The notes under the pieces: generated by a model
Told to the model about the DNA's origin: nothing
The model's database searches: none
The model's input: the letters and a program-made list of their open reading frames with translations, nothing else
Translations under genes and position numbers: made by a program
Shown: positions 34,633 through 47,210 of the stretch, piece by piece
How the letters are laid out: every line of letters starts with the position of its first letter
Numbering within the stretch: position 1 is the stretch's first letter
Assembly (NCBI RefSeq): GCF_007565055.1
Contig: NC_044564.1
Coordinates: 76,218,563 to 76,282,562, forward strand
Length of the DNA stretch: 64,000 nucleotides
From: Rhinopithecus roxellana
Taxonomy: Eukaryota; Chordata; Mammalia; Primates; Cercopithecidae
Direction: 5' to 3'

Positions 34633-34938
34633 CTATCTTTAGAGACAGGGTCTTGCTTTGTTACCCAGGCTGGAGTGCAGTGGCACCATCATAGCTCACT
34701 GCAGCCTGGAACTCGTGGACTCAAGATATCCTCCCATCTCAGTGTTCCAAGTAACTGGGGCTACAGGTGCATGCCACTACATAGGGCTATTTTGAAATTT
34801 TTTGTGGAGATGGATTCTTACCATGTTCCCCAGATGAGATTAGAGCTCCTGGCTTGAAGGAATCCTTCTCCCTTGGCCTCCCAAAGTCCTGGGATTATAG
34901 GCCTGAGCCACCACGCCTAGCCTGGTTATATTCCTTTA
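34581..34938 (-). mobile_element. AluJ-like SINE whose tail became a (TCAA)n microsatellite
   Basis: The inverted Alu body runs from about 34638 to 34923 and carries J-type sequence (caccatcatagctcactgca). Direct repeats ggttctattctttta (34581-34595) and ggttatattccttta (34924-34938) agree at 13 of 15 positions. Between the left repeat and the Alu body lies (TCAA)n at about 34601-34630, in the position of the poly(A) tail. Confidence 0.87.
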
Positions 34939-35559
34939 AATCCAGCATTGGTGTTTCTATTGTTGATGACAATTGGAAATTTTATACAGTCAGGTATTTT
35001 AAAATTGAATAGGAAATACCTGGAGAATTAAAAATAAGATAATCACATTGTACATTAGTAGGGTAAAATGAAAGTGCATCCTCCACACATGCTGATAACT
35101 TTTCGCCACCAACACCCTTGTCTCTCACGTTTGGCCCCCTTGCTCCATAGTTTTCTCTGGAGCCATGGGAAGTTTCTGAGTCTACATATAAGGTATCCTG
35201 AGTGTGCCAGGAATGTAACACTCTCAGAGACAATCCTTATTCAATGAGAAATAGAAATCAGTGGATAAAATCCTCAACTTTCTTGTCCCTCAGTGAAACA
35301 ATGCTGAGATATAGTCATTATCTTCCTCAGAGAATTTTAATTAGGATTGACCCTCAGTTTCTCACACAGATACTTCCTGCTTTCACCTGACTGTTTCCAG
35401 CCCCAGTTTGTTCCTTCCTTCATTGTACTTTCTGTGATACCTCCCAAATAAACAACTCCAGGGTACTTTGGGGGAATCTAAACTAAAACATAGACAATAG
35501 AATATAGAAATCAAGACAGCATTTTAAAAAGGAAAATAAGATAAAATTAATTTTATTTT
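34939..35559. other. No gene or clear repeat recognised
   Basis: Short open frames at 34982-35233 (-) and 35202-35390 (+) lack domains. Confidence 0.5.
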
Positions 35560-37040
35560 GACAATAATTTAAATTCTCTAACTGGAAAGAAGATCTTCAG
35601 ACTGGATCAAATTTCACACTGTCTGGGAGAGACAGTACTAAAAGCAACTGACAAAGATAGCTTCAAAATAAAAGAGTGGGCAAAATTTTGATTAAATACA
35701 AGGCAAAATAAGGATATGTTAATATAAATGATAAAGCATTCAAGGCAAAATAGGTCTTTTAATATAAATATTATCATTTAAATCTAAAAGTTTTGTATCA
35801 GACATGGATTCATAACTTTCAATAGCTTATTACTATCATTAAAAGGAATAATAAATTAAATATTCACAAAGGGAGGAATAATTTCACAGATTGAAAAGGC
35901 ATAAACTACCAAGTTATATATTTGTATATAACACTTAATTGTATATTGACGTTTGGGTATGTTAGAAATGCAGTAACATCCTAGATTCTTCAATCTATTA
36001 AACTTTAATAATATTAAAGGTAAAAGAAATTATACTAGTCCATTCAGATTGCTATAACAAAATACCATAAACTAGGTGAGTTATAACTGACAGAAATTTA
36101 TATTTCATATTTCTGGAGGCTTGGAAGTCCAAATTGAGGCAGGTTTGGTGTCTTGTGAGGGCTTACTTTCTAGTTCATAAATCACACCTAGCTGTGTCCT
36201 CACATAATGGAAGGGGTGAGGAAGCTCTCTGGGGCCTCTTCTATAAGGACACTAACCCTATTTGTGATGCCTCTAATCTCATGACCTAATCATCTCCTAA
36301 TACTCTCACCTTGAGGACTAGCATTTCAGCATATGAATTTGGGGGGACACAAATCAGGAACAAGTTGTGGATTCTCTTCATTATAATTTTCATTAAATGT
36401 CACTCTGAAAATTTTTGATTCATATGGAAATAAGACCTAAACTATTAGGAAGGTTTGCATCGCACTGTTTCTCAAGGTAGATAATCAAATTACTTACTAG
36501 AAAACAAAAGACAACGAACTGAGAAACTATTAGAAGACAAGTAACGAAAGTGAACAAAATTTGCAAATATTCTAAAAATAAAATAAAAAATAAAATTCCA
36601 TTCATAATAGCATGGAGATCTTAAAATATTTGTTACTGATATGAGGAAATTTACCAAAAAATTATTATTGAATGACATATAATAAGACATAGAAAGAAAT
36701 ATATCTTACTTTAGATTTAAAAAACCTGAGTCTTGAAAAATTTCAAAAATCCACAAATGAATTACGAGTTAACATATTTAAATAAAATGTATTTTGGAAA
36801 TTGAATAAAGGCTTTCTAGATTAGTTTATCTGGAAGGACCATAAAGTGTGGTAGAACCAAGAATTTCAGGAAATTTTTAATAATACATTTTACTGAAAAT
36901 ATAAAGTGTGTCATATTAATTAAAAGCAGCATAGTACAATTTTTGAAAATCAGACTATTTGGTATATAAATTTAAATGTCATCAATATGCAGTTAGATCA
37001 GTACCTTAAAATACAAACTAAGTATAACTAAAATGAAGAA
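35560..37040 (+). mobile_element. Old L1M ORF2 fossil, split by an LTR
   Basis: 35560-35900 resembles the endonuclease region of older L1s ('gatcttcagactggatcaaa', 'gacaaagatagcttcaaaat'). 36550-37040 resembles the RT/C-terminal region ('ttccattcataatagcatgg', 'attaaaagcagcatagtaca'). Both are plus strand and in the right order. Alignment would be needed to fix boundaries. Confidence 0.5.
36031..36362 (-). mobile_element. ERVL-MaLR LTR (MLT1/MST type)
   Basis: On the minus strand it runs from tgttcctgatttgtgtcccc to the terminus around 'tggactagtata', with 'ggacttccaagcctccagaa' and 'ataaatttctgtcagttata' at the usual places. No internal region or clear 5-bp duplication is visible. It sits inside the L1M fossil. 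Confidence 0.8.
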
Positions 37041-38937
37041 AATTATTTTAAAAAAAAATTAGTCAAATAAGGGACCCAGGAAGGATAGGCTCAGGTCAGC
37101 AAGTGTAACATTGTTGGGTGGCATGTGAAGCTGTTTCTGTACCTTTCCCAACAATGCTTGGTGGCTTGTAAGGCTGAGGTTAAGAACATCTGAAAGCAGG
37201 TTATTAGGGAAAACTCTGAGCACTGAACTGAATATCCATTTGCTGTCCATCAACACAAAACCTTGTGTGTTGTATTGATGACACCAAATGGAAAGCATCT
37301 CAAGCTATGAGGACTGAAAAAGAAGTCAGGAAACATGAAGTTCTTCAGGTTGGAGCACGTTGTTTCTCTTCATTAGGGCAAATTATGAAGAGTAGGAATT
37401 AATTTTCCAGCATTGTATATAAAGAGAATTTGGTTTAGAATTAAATATCATAAAATAAATAAACAAGCAAAAATTTTAACATTTCCTAAAACTAAAACAC
37501 TTGCATTTCTGGAATTATAAGAGCCAGCCAAATGCCTAGCAATATGAAGAAAAATGTTCACTCTTGTGAATTCTTAGAATACCAGCAATAAAGACGAGAT
37601 TCTAAAGAATTCTGGAGAAAAGTCAATCAAGCAATCAGACAAACAAAATTGGATTTTATTAAAGGATGAAGGTCACAATGGCATTGAATTTCTCATTGGC
37701 AAAACTGGAGAATGGAAGACAACAAAGCAATGTTTTGAAAATCTATAATTTTAATGTAATTTCTCTGGAAGCTCATCCAAAAAATGGGAGGTCAAGAAAG
37801 GAGAGAAGGGAAGGGAATTTACAGTGTGATGTTGAGGGGAACTCCCAGGATAGTGATCATTTGGAAGGGTAGAGTGAGAGCTATTACAACAGGATATTGG
37901 AGGACTCCAGGGTGCATGTTTCAAAAGGAAAAAAAACTCCAGGTGTTTGGCCAAATGGAAATAAGTCTTAGTGTTCTTTATGAGAGTTTGGGCATAAATT
38001 GAAGCTAAATACATAGAAAACTAAGGAAACAGAAATATCCAAGAAAAATAGGGAGAAATTTTTTAAGAGCATAAATATAATTCTAGTGTACATTTTGCCT
38101 CATAATAGTTTTCATTCACCCAGTTACATAAATATGGATACCAAACACTGAGTTAAAATAATATTCAAGGTGATATATATATGATAATTGAAACATTACG
38201 TTTTACCTGTATCTAAATACAATTATTTGTTAATGAAAAATAAACACATAAAATTTTTACCAAAAGAAGCAAAAAAAAAAAAAAAAAAAAGAAAAAGAAA
38301 AAAGAATGCTATACAAGTGTATTGAGAAGGTAGGGGATGAAAAGTGTGTATGCTGGTGGAGGAATAAGAGAGTTAAATCTTAACATTCTAATGTATGAGT
38401 TAATACATAATTATTTTTAATTTTAAAAATATGAAAATATTGATTTCTGTCTCACACACGCACACAAATACACAAACCTGTTAAAACTGTTGAAGGCTAT
38501 TCTCCCCGTAGAATGAGATTTAAGGGTAAGTAGGGTCCAGGAGTGAGGATTGTGGGGTTTTTATTTTTTTATTTTTTCATCATACATTCATATACTTTTA
38601 TCTTGCATAAAAATGGTGTAATTTGTATACGTTGTTTTATATGTTTTTTTTTTTTTTTTTTTTTTTTCTGTACTTAAAAGTTCTAGATTACCACAACACA
38701 CAGTTCCTCTCCTTGGTAAGTAACCTAGGGAAAAGGTTAAGAACCTAAGTATGTGGGAAATATATTGTATCCTGTCAAGGATACCTGGGCATAAATGTGA
38801 AGGGATCATGACATCACTCCCACCTTGTGAAGTCAGCCCATCCATTGGCCTGGTGGGCAGTGGGCAGGGAGATGTGGGTGGGGGGTGGGAGGTAGACTGG
38901 AAGAAAAGGAGAAGCCTTGGAAGTTATCAATGAGCAT
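37041..38937. other. No gene recognised; A/T-tracts
   Basis: Contains an interrupted A-tract at 38271-38303, a T24 run at 38644-38667, and a 10-bp inverted repeat (cattgttggg 37109-37118 / cccaacaatg 37147-37156). The 60-90 codon open frames lack domains. Confidence 0.5.
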
Positions 38938-41393
38938 TTTTTTTTTCTCAACTTTTATTTTAGGCTTACGGGGTACATGTGCAGGTATATTACATGGATA
39001 AATTGGTTGTCACTGGGGTTTGGGATACAAATGATTTTGTCATGCAGGTAGTGAGCGTAGTACCCAATAGGTAGTTTTTTAGTCCTCCCCCCTACACTCC
39101 CCTCTACACTCTACACTTATGTAGGCCCTGGTGTCTATTGTTCCCATTCGTGTGTTCATGTGTACTCACTGTTTGGCTCCCACTCGTAAATGAGAACATG
39201 CAGTATTTGATGTTCTATTTCTGAATTAATTCGCTTTGGATAATGATCTCCAGCTGCATTCATGTTGCTGCAAAGAACAAATTTCTTTTTGTGTGTGTGT
39301 GGCTGTGTAGTGTTCCATGGTGTATATACCACATTTTCTTTATGCAGTCCACCACTGATGGGTATCTAGGTTGATTCCATGTCTTTGCTATTGTGAATAG
39401 TGCTGTGATGAACACATGTGTGCATTTGTCTTGATGGTAGGATTCCTTTGGGTATATACCCCATAATGGGATTGCTGAGTCAAATGGTAGCTCTGTTTTA
39501 AATTCTTTGAGAAATTTCCAAACTGCTTTCCACAGTGACCAAACTAATGTACATTCCCACTAGCAGTGTATAAGTGTTCCCTTTTCTCTTCAACCTTGAC
39601 AACATCTATTATTTTTTTCACATTTTAGTAATAGCCATTCTGACTGGTGTAAGATGGTATCTCATTGTGGTTTTGATTTGCATTTCTCTAATGATTAGTG
39701 ATGTTGAGTTTTTTTTTTTGTTTTTTTCATATGCTTGTTGCCTGCATCTCTGTCTTCTTTTGAGAAGTGTCTGTTCATGTTCATGTCCTTTGCTCATTTT
39801 TTTTTTTTTTTTTTTTTTTTGAAACAGAGTTTTGCTCTTGTTGCCCAGGCTAGAGTGCAATGGCATGATCTCGGCTCACCACAACCTCCACCTCCCGGGT
39901 TCAAGCAATTCTCCTGCCTCAGACCCCCGAATAGCTGGGATTACAGGCGTGCACCACCATGCCTGGCTAATTTTGTATTTTTAGTAGAGATGGGGTTTCT
40001 CCTTGTTTGTCAGGCTGGTCTTGAACTCCTGACCTCAGGTGATCTGTCCACCTCAGCCTCCCAAAGTGCTGGGATTACAGGTGTGAGTTACTGTGTCTGG
40101 CCCTTTGCTCATTTTTAATAGGGTTATTTGTTTTTTTTTGCTTGTTGATTTAAGTTCCTTATGCATTCTGGATGTTAGATCTTTGTTTGATGCATAGTTT
40201 ACAATCCCACACCTAACATCATGCTAAATAGGAAAAAGCTGAAAAAATTCCTCATTCCAACAAGACAAGCATGCCCACTCTCACCACTCCTATTCAACTT
40301 AGTAATTGGCCAGTTACTCTCTAGCCAGAGGCAAGAGAAAGAAATAAAAGGCATCCAATAGGAAGAGAGGAAGTCAAACTATGTTTCTTTGCTGGTGATA
40401 TGATTCCATATCTAGAAAACCTCATAGTCTCCGCCCAAACACTCCTAGAACTTATACATAAGTTTCAGGCTGTAAAATCAATGTAAAAAAATCAGTAGCA
40501 TCTGTGTACACCAATAATGTCAAAGCTGAGAGTCAAATCAAGAATGCAGTCCCATTCACAAAAACCACAAAAAGCATAAAAACCTAGGAATACAGATAAC
40601 CAAGGAGGTTAAAGATCTCCACAGCAAAAATTACAAAACACTGCTGAAAAAAAATCAAAGATGGCACAAAAAAAATGGAAAAACATTCTATGCTCATGGA
40701 TAGGAAGACTTAATATTGTTAAAGAGGCCATACTGCCCAAAGGCAATTTACTATCAAACTACCAATGTAACTTTTCACAGAATTAGAAAAGTTATTCTAA
40801 AATTCATATGGAACTAAAAACAAAAGAAAAACAAATAGTCAAAGCAATCCTAAGTAAAAAGAACAAGGCCAGAGGCAACACACTACTTGACTTCAAACTA
40901 TACTACAAGGCTACCATAATCAAAACAGCATGGTACCGTACACATAGTCTATGTGTACTAAAACAGACACACAGACCAATGGAACAGGTCAGGGAACCCA
41001 GAAATAAGGCTGCACACCTACAATTATAGGATCTTCAACAAAGTTGATAATAACAAGCAATGGGGAAAGGATTTCCTATTTAATAAGTGGTGCCGGGATA
41101 ACTGACTAGCTATATGCCAAAAACTGAAAGTGGACCCCTACCTTTCACCGTATTAAAAAAAATCAACTCAAGATGGATTAAAGACTTAAATGTAAAACCC
41201 AAAACTATGAAACCCCTAAAAGAAAACCTAGGAAATACCATTCTGGACACAGGACTTGGCAAAGATTTTATGACAAAGTCTCCAAAACCAATTGCAACAA
41301 AAACAAAAATTGACCAGTGGGACCTAATTTAACTAAAGAGCTCTGCACAGCAAAAGAAACAGTCAACAGAGTAAGGAATCTATAGAATGGGAC
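38938..41393 (-). mobile_element. L1 with inverted 5' segment (twin-priming pattern)
   Basis: 38938-40203 is the 3' part of an older L1 on the minus strand (T-tail at left, 3'UTR, ORF2 C-terminus), interrupted by an Alu. At 40203/40204 the orientation flips: 40204-41393 is ORF2 sequence on the plus strand, from the RT region (ctaacatcatgctaaatagg) to tatagaatggga. In L1 order the plus segment ends just before the point where the minus segment begins, so the two are adjoining halves of one insertion with the 5' half inverted. The RT motif in the inverted part reads FAGD (40388-40399), with the first Asp lost. No clear TSD was found. Confidence 0.85.
39788..40116 (-). mobile_element. AluS-like SINE inserted in the L1
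   Basis: The inverted Alu body 39821-40102 is preceded by a T24 tail and flanked by the 14-bp repeat ctttgctcattttt at 39788-39801 and 40103-40116. L1 sequence resumes without loss, so the Alu is younger than the L1. The 127-codon frame at 39735-40118 is Alu-derived and not a gene. Confidence 0.95.
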
Positions 41394-43112
41394 TGTTGGT
41401 TGTCATTATAAGCTATGAAGTAGTATTTGATTTTTAAAATAATATATGTATATTACTTTATATAAATAAAAACTTTAAAAGGCACTAAAATGCATTGTAA
41501 AATCAGAGTTATGAGAGAGTAAAGAATGGCACATATTTGTGACTTTTGTCCTAGCGACTAGATCTGTAGGCCCTTCCTAAGTTGGGCTATGTCTCCCAGA
41601 GAGGTAAGGGCAAAAAAGACTCCTTAAGGATATATATCTGAGTTAGACTTATCTGGACACATAACAAATTTTTTAAGAAAACAGGAGTTTTTGAAGGTTT
41701 TAATAGCAAAACTTTAGAAAAAATAAATTTAACAGAGGTTAATTGATAAAAGAATGATTTGAGAATCAGGAAGCATCCCCCAACACCTAAACCAGAATAG
41801 ATTCAGAGAGAGTTTGTCACTGCCACATGGTGGGAAGAAATTTGTGGACAGAAAAAAAAAAAGTGATGTGTAGAATCTGGAAATGGAAATGGGGTACAGA
41901 AACAGCTGGGTTGGTTACAGCTCAGTGCTTGCCTTATTTGAACATGGTTTCCACGGATTTTGTTATCCAAGGTAGGTCCTGTATCTAATCTCCCAGGGAT
42001 ATGAGAGATGACTGTACTTTCCTAGTTAGCTGAGAGGAATCTAGTATCCTGAGTTCTTGACTGTTTGAAAAATGGCTCTGTATCTGGAAATGCCATCAGC
42101 TACATGGCTAAAGCTTCTGGAATGATGGTCTTGGTTCTGTGAGGCTGGCTGTTGAGATTAGTGAATGAACCCTGGGGAGTGACAAGATGTCAGAGAATAT
42201 GGTTTGATCATCCTCACACCCAACCCCTTTCAAAGAAAAGCATATTGAGCTAAAAGACAACATCACCAGCAACAAATCAGTATATTAGAATTACCTGAAA
42301 CAGCTTCTAATCATTTCAGGGCATGGGTCAATATTGTGGATAATCACCAATTAGAAACACTGCTTCATTCTAGCCAGTTTCTTCAAGGAATGTCTTCCAT
42401 CCGTGCTATGCATTATGATGAGATATTTTGTAGAAGTGCTATGTAAACAGCTTGTACCACCACTGAACAGGGAAATTCTTAACAAACATGTACTGCTTAA
42501 GTGCATGCTAATGCCACTTTTTTCATTTTGTCAATGTAATACAGTATGTTTAATGCATTCAGTGTAGGCTGTTGAAACTGAAACAGTTATCCTTTAGTGT
42601 CCCAGAAGTCTAATTACAAGCTAGCTAATTCTTTTTATCTATGTTCTGATAGCTTCTCTATTAGAATAAAGAAACTGTGTAATAGAATGACTTTTGACTG
42701 TATGTTTCAATGTTAATAAGATGTGGTTTAACTGCTTTTACAAGTTTATTTCTCTCCTAACACTTTAGTTGAAGTGAGACAGGATGAACTAGTTTTGTTA
42801 CATTTTGTATACCATTTTAGTACTACCTGCTACCTAATGGTAAACAGCAATTTTTATTGTTTTCCTTTAATTCTCTTTTTAAAAATTCAAATATTTGGTG
42901 AGTACCTACAATGTTTCAGGCACTGTTATAAGCAGTAAACAAAGTAGACCAAATTTTATTCTCTTATGATCTTATTCTAATGGGGAGATATAGAGTACAA
43001 TAGCATTAAGTAAAATATGTAGTACATTGTATGGTGATAGTATTATGAAGGAAACTAAAGCAGGAAGGATAATTAGCTGGCTTGTAATTCAGTAGAATAC
43101 TTGACTTGGAGG
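41394..43112. other. Mostly unrecognised; possible LTR-like relic at 41540-41990
   Basis: The segment 41599-41626 (gagaggtaagggcaaaa... tcctta) is closely matched at 55213-55239, so both belong to a dispersed repeat. The block 41740-41940 looks LTR-like, but I cannot name it. At 42885-43010 an old 'caggcactgttataagcagt' repeat relic is visible. Confidence 0.4.
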
Positions 43113-43474
43113 TGAAATGGTTCCGCTGAGTCTCCACCCAAATCTCATCTTGAATTGTTACTCCCATAATCCCCATGTGTTCTACGAGGGACCTGGTGAG
43201 AGGTAATTGCATCATGGGGGAAGGTTTTCCTGTGCTGTTCTCATGATAGTGAGTAAGTTTCAGGAGACCTGGTGGTTTTATAAAGGTCAGTTCCCCTACA
43301 CAGGCTCTCCTGACTGCTGCCGTGCAAGACATACCTTTGTTCCTCCTTCACCTTCTGCCATGATTGTGAGGCCTCCCCAGGTAGGTGGAACTGTGAGTTC
43401 ATTAAACCTCTTTTTCTTTATAAATTTCTCAGTCTCGGTTGTTTCTTCATAGCACTATGAAAATGGACTAACAC
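43113..43474 (+). mobile_element. ERVL-MaLR solo LTR (MST/THE1 type)
   Basis: Sense-strand LTR running from tgaaatggttccgctgagtc through 'aaatctcatcttgaattgtt', 'tctgccatgattgtgaggcc' and 'ttcattaaacctctttttct' to 'gaaaatggactaacac'. Flanks ggagg and agagg agree at four of five positions. Same family group as 13513-13867, in opposite orientation. The 81-codon frame across it is not a gene. Confidence 0.87.
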
Positions 43475-43679
43475 AGAGGAGAAGTGTGTTTTGAACACTG
43501 ACAGCTACTTACTGATGTCTAAAATTCTACCACTAATGATTTTATGCTTATATGTTCTTTTACCTCAGTCTTGAACAAAGGTTCCCTTTGAAGGGCTTGG
43601 TGGAAAGTATACTGTAATAGAAGATAAGAAATACAGATTTTAGTTTTACTCTTGCTGCCTTCGACTTTTTTGTTATTTT

Positions 43680-43862
43680 TTCTTCCCATGTTATCCATTC
43701 CCTGGACTTCCAATAGCATCTAAGGGATCATGATTCCCAATTCACTTCTCCAGACTTGACTTATATCCCAGGTTTCTGGACTTTCTACCCTAAATACTCC
43801 GTACATATCTCAAAAATCAGCATATTCAAAATTAAACTCACTATCCTGATTTACAGCTTAAC
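43680..43862 (+). mobile_element. L2 LINE fragment
   Basis: 'ctccagacttgacttatatc' and 'attcaaaattaaactcacta' follow the L2 pattern also seen near 28400-28500. Short and diverged. Confidence 0.45.
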
Positions 43863-43864
43863 AC

Positions 43865-46800
43865 ACTTGATCATTTTCCTGAATTCCCAATATTGTTTAA
43901 TGGAATCATGGTTAAACTTTCTCATATAATCCAAAGACTCAATGTTGGCCTTGGTTGTTGGCAGATGGGCATTCAGTGGTGGCCATAGCCAGATTGGCTG
44001 TGGTGAGTGGAAATCCACATTTCTGAGCCCATGCATTGTCTCCATTCCTGCCACCATGGCTATTTTGTTTATGAGCCCATTGGTCAATGACAGGGGTGGC
44101 AGGGGAAAGAAGCTGACTGGTATGCACAAAATGAGTCATCCTATCCTCTTGATTATTACAATCCTCCTCTGGAGAAGTCATCTTGTGGTGAGCATTCCTA
44201 TAGAACACAAATATATTCTGAGATTTCTTTTGGCCTCTTCAGAGAGACCTGTCCATATCTCTCTTCCCTAAATTTCTTTGTCACCAATTTTTTAATCATG
44301 TTCCTTCCAATTACCTGACCATACGGTCAAACTATGCTATACTGGCCATGAATTGGTATGCAATTTCATGTCTGGCCATTTTTGCTTTCAAGCAAAGTGA
44401 ACAACCAAGTGTACTGCTCAAACTTCTGTCCACTTGGAAGAATTCCCTTCATCACTGTCCTTCAGGGATTTCTCAGAGAGGGCTATAAGGCTGCAGCTTT
44501 CCACTTTTGGGTGGTGCTTGCGTCTTACAGAGAACCATCTGTAAACGGGGTCTGAGTCTTCTCTTCTTCTGTCATCTAATTGTAAGGAACTTCCCATGAG
44601 GTCATAGGCACAGTCTGAGAGGGAGAAGGCAGTGTAGCTGGAGTGAGGACTCTGGGTATTTGGGCTAATTCTTCTTGTAACTTACTTGGCCTTCAGGGTC
44701 TGCTTCAGCCTGATCACATATGTACCACTTCTATTTGATGATGGAGTGTTGCTGTGCACATCCAACTTTATGGCTTTGTAGGTCAAATAAAACTTAGCCG
44801 ATGAGAGGCAGATCAGGTTGCATGGTAACATGGTAGCCCATGGTCAAGTGTTCAGTCTTTACTAAGGCTTAGTAGCAGGCTAAGACCTCTCTCTTTTCTT
44901 CTTCTGCAGGTGATGCAAGGTGTTACTCCAAAATAATAAAGGACTGTGTTTAATTTTACCTATAGGTGCCTTCCCAATCCTTCAAACAGCATTCCTATTT
45001 GCCAGTGATGATTCAGGGACCATCGGATCTGCTAGATCATATCGCCCAAGTGGCAGAGCAGTTTGTGCAGCAGGCTGGGCCAATTGCAGAGCCTTCTCTT
45101 GTCCCAAGTTCCATTTAAAACTAGCAGATTTTGGGGTCATTCAGTAAAGGGGCCAGAGTTACACACCCACATAAGACATATGTGTGTCTAAAATCTAAAG
45201 AGGGCCACTAGACATTGTGCCTCTTTCTTGCTTGTAGGATGGGGCAAATGCCCAAACCTATCCTTCACCTTAGGATATCTCAACATTCTCCATATCCTGG
45301 AAATTTTACTGAAGTAGAAGACTCCTGATTTTAGTTGGATTTATTTGCCACTCTCTGACATCCAATTGTCTTATTAATAAGTCTAGAGTAGAAGCTACTC
45401 CTTGATCACTAGGACAAATTAGTATAATGACATCAATGTGATGGATTAGTGTGATGTCTTATGGAAAGAGAAGGCAATTAAGATCTTTGCAAACTAAATT
45501 ATTACATGGGGCTGGAGAATGGTTATATCCCTGATGTAGGATGGTGAAGGCATATTACTGGCCTTGTCAGCTGAAAGCAAACTACTTTGGAGGGCCTTAT
45601 GCACAGGTATGGAGAAAAAGATGTTTGCCAAATCAATAGCTGTGTAATGGATACAAGGCGGTGTGTCAATTTTCTCAAGCAATGAAATCACATCTGGCAC
45701 AGCAGCTGCAATTGATGTCACCACCTGGTAGAGTATATGATAATCCACTATCATTCTTCAGAATCCGTCTGTCTTCTGTACAGGACAAATAGGAGAGTTA
45801 AATAGGAGTGTGGTGGGACTCACCACCCCTGCATCTTTCACATCGTTGATGATGGCACTAATCTCTGCAATCCCCTCCAGGAATGCAGTATGAGTTTTAG
45901 CATAGTATTTTCCTGATAGAGATAGTCCTAGTGGATCCCAGTTAGCCTTTCCCACCATAATAGCCCTCATTCCAGAGGTCAGAGGACCAGTGTGGGGATT
46001 CTTCCAGAAGCTAAGTATGTCTATTGTAGTTATGCATTCTGGAACTGGAAAGATACCACACAATAGGGTTGGGGACCCACTAGACCTATTGTGAGAAGAA
46101 CTTGAGCTAAAACTCCATTGACCATCTGACCTCTATGTGCCTTTACACTGACTAGCAGGCCACAGTGGTGTTTTGGGTCTCCTTGAATTAGTGTCAGTTC
46201 AGAACCAGTATCCAGTAGTTCCCAAATGATTTAATTATTTCATTTACCCTAATGTACATTTACTCTAGTAAAAGGCTGTAGATGCCTTTGGGGAAAGCTG
46301 GGAGAAAGACTGGTGATATCTTTGACAATGTTTTTCTCAAGGAGTCCTGTCCTCACCTTCATTTAAGGGATTCTAGGTCTGTAAACTGGTTTAAAATTTG
46401 GAATTGATTGAGGAGCCATGACTCTATTTTTTCCTAAAATTTACATTAGACTTTTACCAGGAAATGTTCTGCTCATACAGACCAAATAATAATTTAGTAT
46501 ACTTTCTGTCTGTTTCACTTTTAGAAACATTATGATCAATTAACTAATGCCATAATTCTACATGAGTTAAACTAGTCTGACTGCTGCTTTGACTCCGCTG
46601 TTCATCACTGGTAACCATGCCCATTGTGACTTCGTGGTTGAGTGCTGCAACTTGGCCCCTGCCACCCTGGGATCCAGTTACTCTGTTAGATTTCCCAATT
46701 CAGTGACGGTAGTTCACACTAGCAGGACTGGCATACGGAGCTCTTATTGTTGAAGAGCTTTGTAAGACACAAGGTATGGGATAAGACCAGAATCATAACA
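43865..46800 (-). pseudogene. ERV-L endogenous retrovirus pol fossil (protease, RT, integrase N-terminus)
   Basis: Minus-strand remnants of an ERV-L class virus in the order gag/pro junction, protease, RT, RNase H region, integrase N-terminus. The protease motif LLDTGSELTLI has its Asp-Thr-Gly at 46212-46204. RT pieces are the frames at 46063-45758 and 45754-45494 (motif-A context AIDLANIFFS). The RT catalytic pair at 45434-45429 reads Asp-Val, so the second Asp is lost. The His-His half of the integrase zinc finger (AHKQNSH) is near 44080. The partner Cys pair near 43970 appears split by a frameshift. Several stops and shifts exist. No LTR of the same family was seen, so it is truncated and inactive. 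Confidence 0.82.
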
Positions 46801-46814
46801 CATTAAGTCCTATG

Positions 46815-46816
<2 letters not shown>

Positions 46817-46847
<31 letters not shown>
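46817..46847. repeat. A31 homopolymer
   Basis: An uninterrupted run of 31 As at the right edge of the ERV-L fossil. It has no SINE body to its left. Confidence 0.95.
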
Positions 46848-46848
<1 letters not shown>

Positions 46849-47210
46849 CCAGAAAAGAGATCATCAGAGGAAAGAGATTCCACACTTTATGGCTGTATAC
46901 AGTACTGCCTTGGTATCCTAAGGATGCTAACCGTCTTTTATGGCCATAGTGGAAAGAAAGAGGATTGCACTAGTGGGATTTTGAACAAAGGACAATGAGA
47001 AATGGAGCAGGAGAGAAAAAACAGGAATCTATTTCTTACCTTATTTGTCAAAATTAGGAGCCCTTTATTCTAATATGAACAAAATCATTGATACTCATCT
47101 GGAATTTAGTTTTAACAAACTTAGGCAAGATGGTTAGCTGGAAAAGTAAACATTCTCTATGAAATCAAGCAGATCTAGGTTCATATCCCATCTCTTCCAG
47201 TTGCTGCTAT
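46848..47210. other. Unrecognised, possibly more ERV-L
   Basis: No clear motif. It may continue the gag part of the neighbouring fossil or be flanking DNA. Confidence 0.35.

Noticed and set aside
37109..37156. 10-bp inverted repeat with 28-nt loop
   Set aside because: Short stem and long loop. Expected by chance in a window of this size.
39735..40118. 127-codon plus-strand open frame
   Set aside because: It lies almost entirely in an inverted Alu, which often contains such frames by chance.
44080..44110. Possible cellular zinc-finger gene
   Set aside because: The His-His spacing and neighbours fit the integrase N-terminus of the ERV-L fossil, not a cellular zinc-finger protein.
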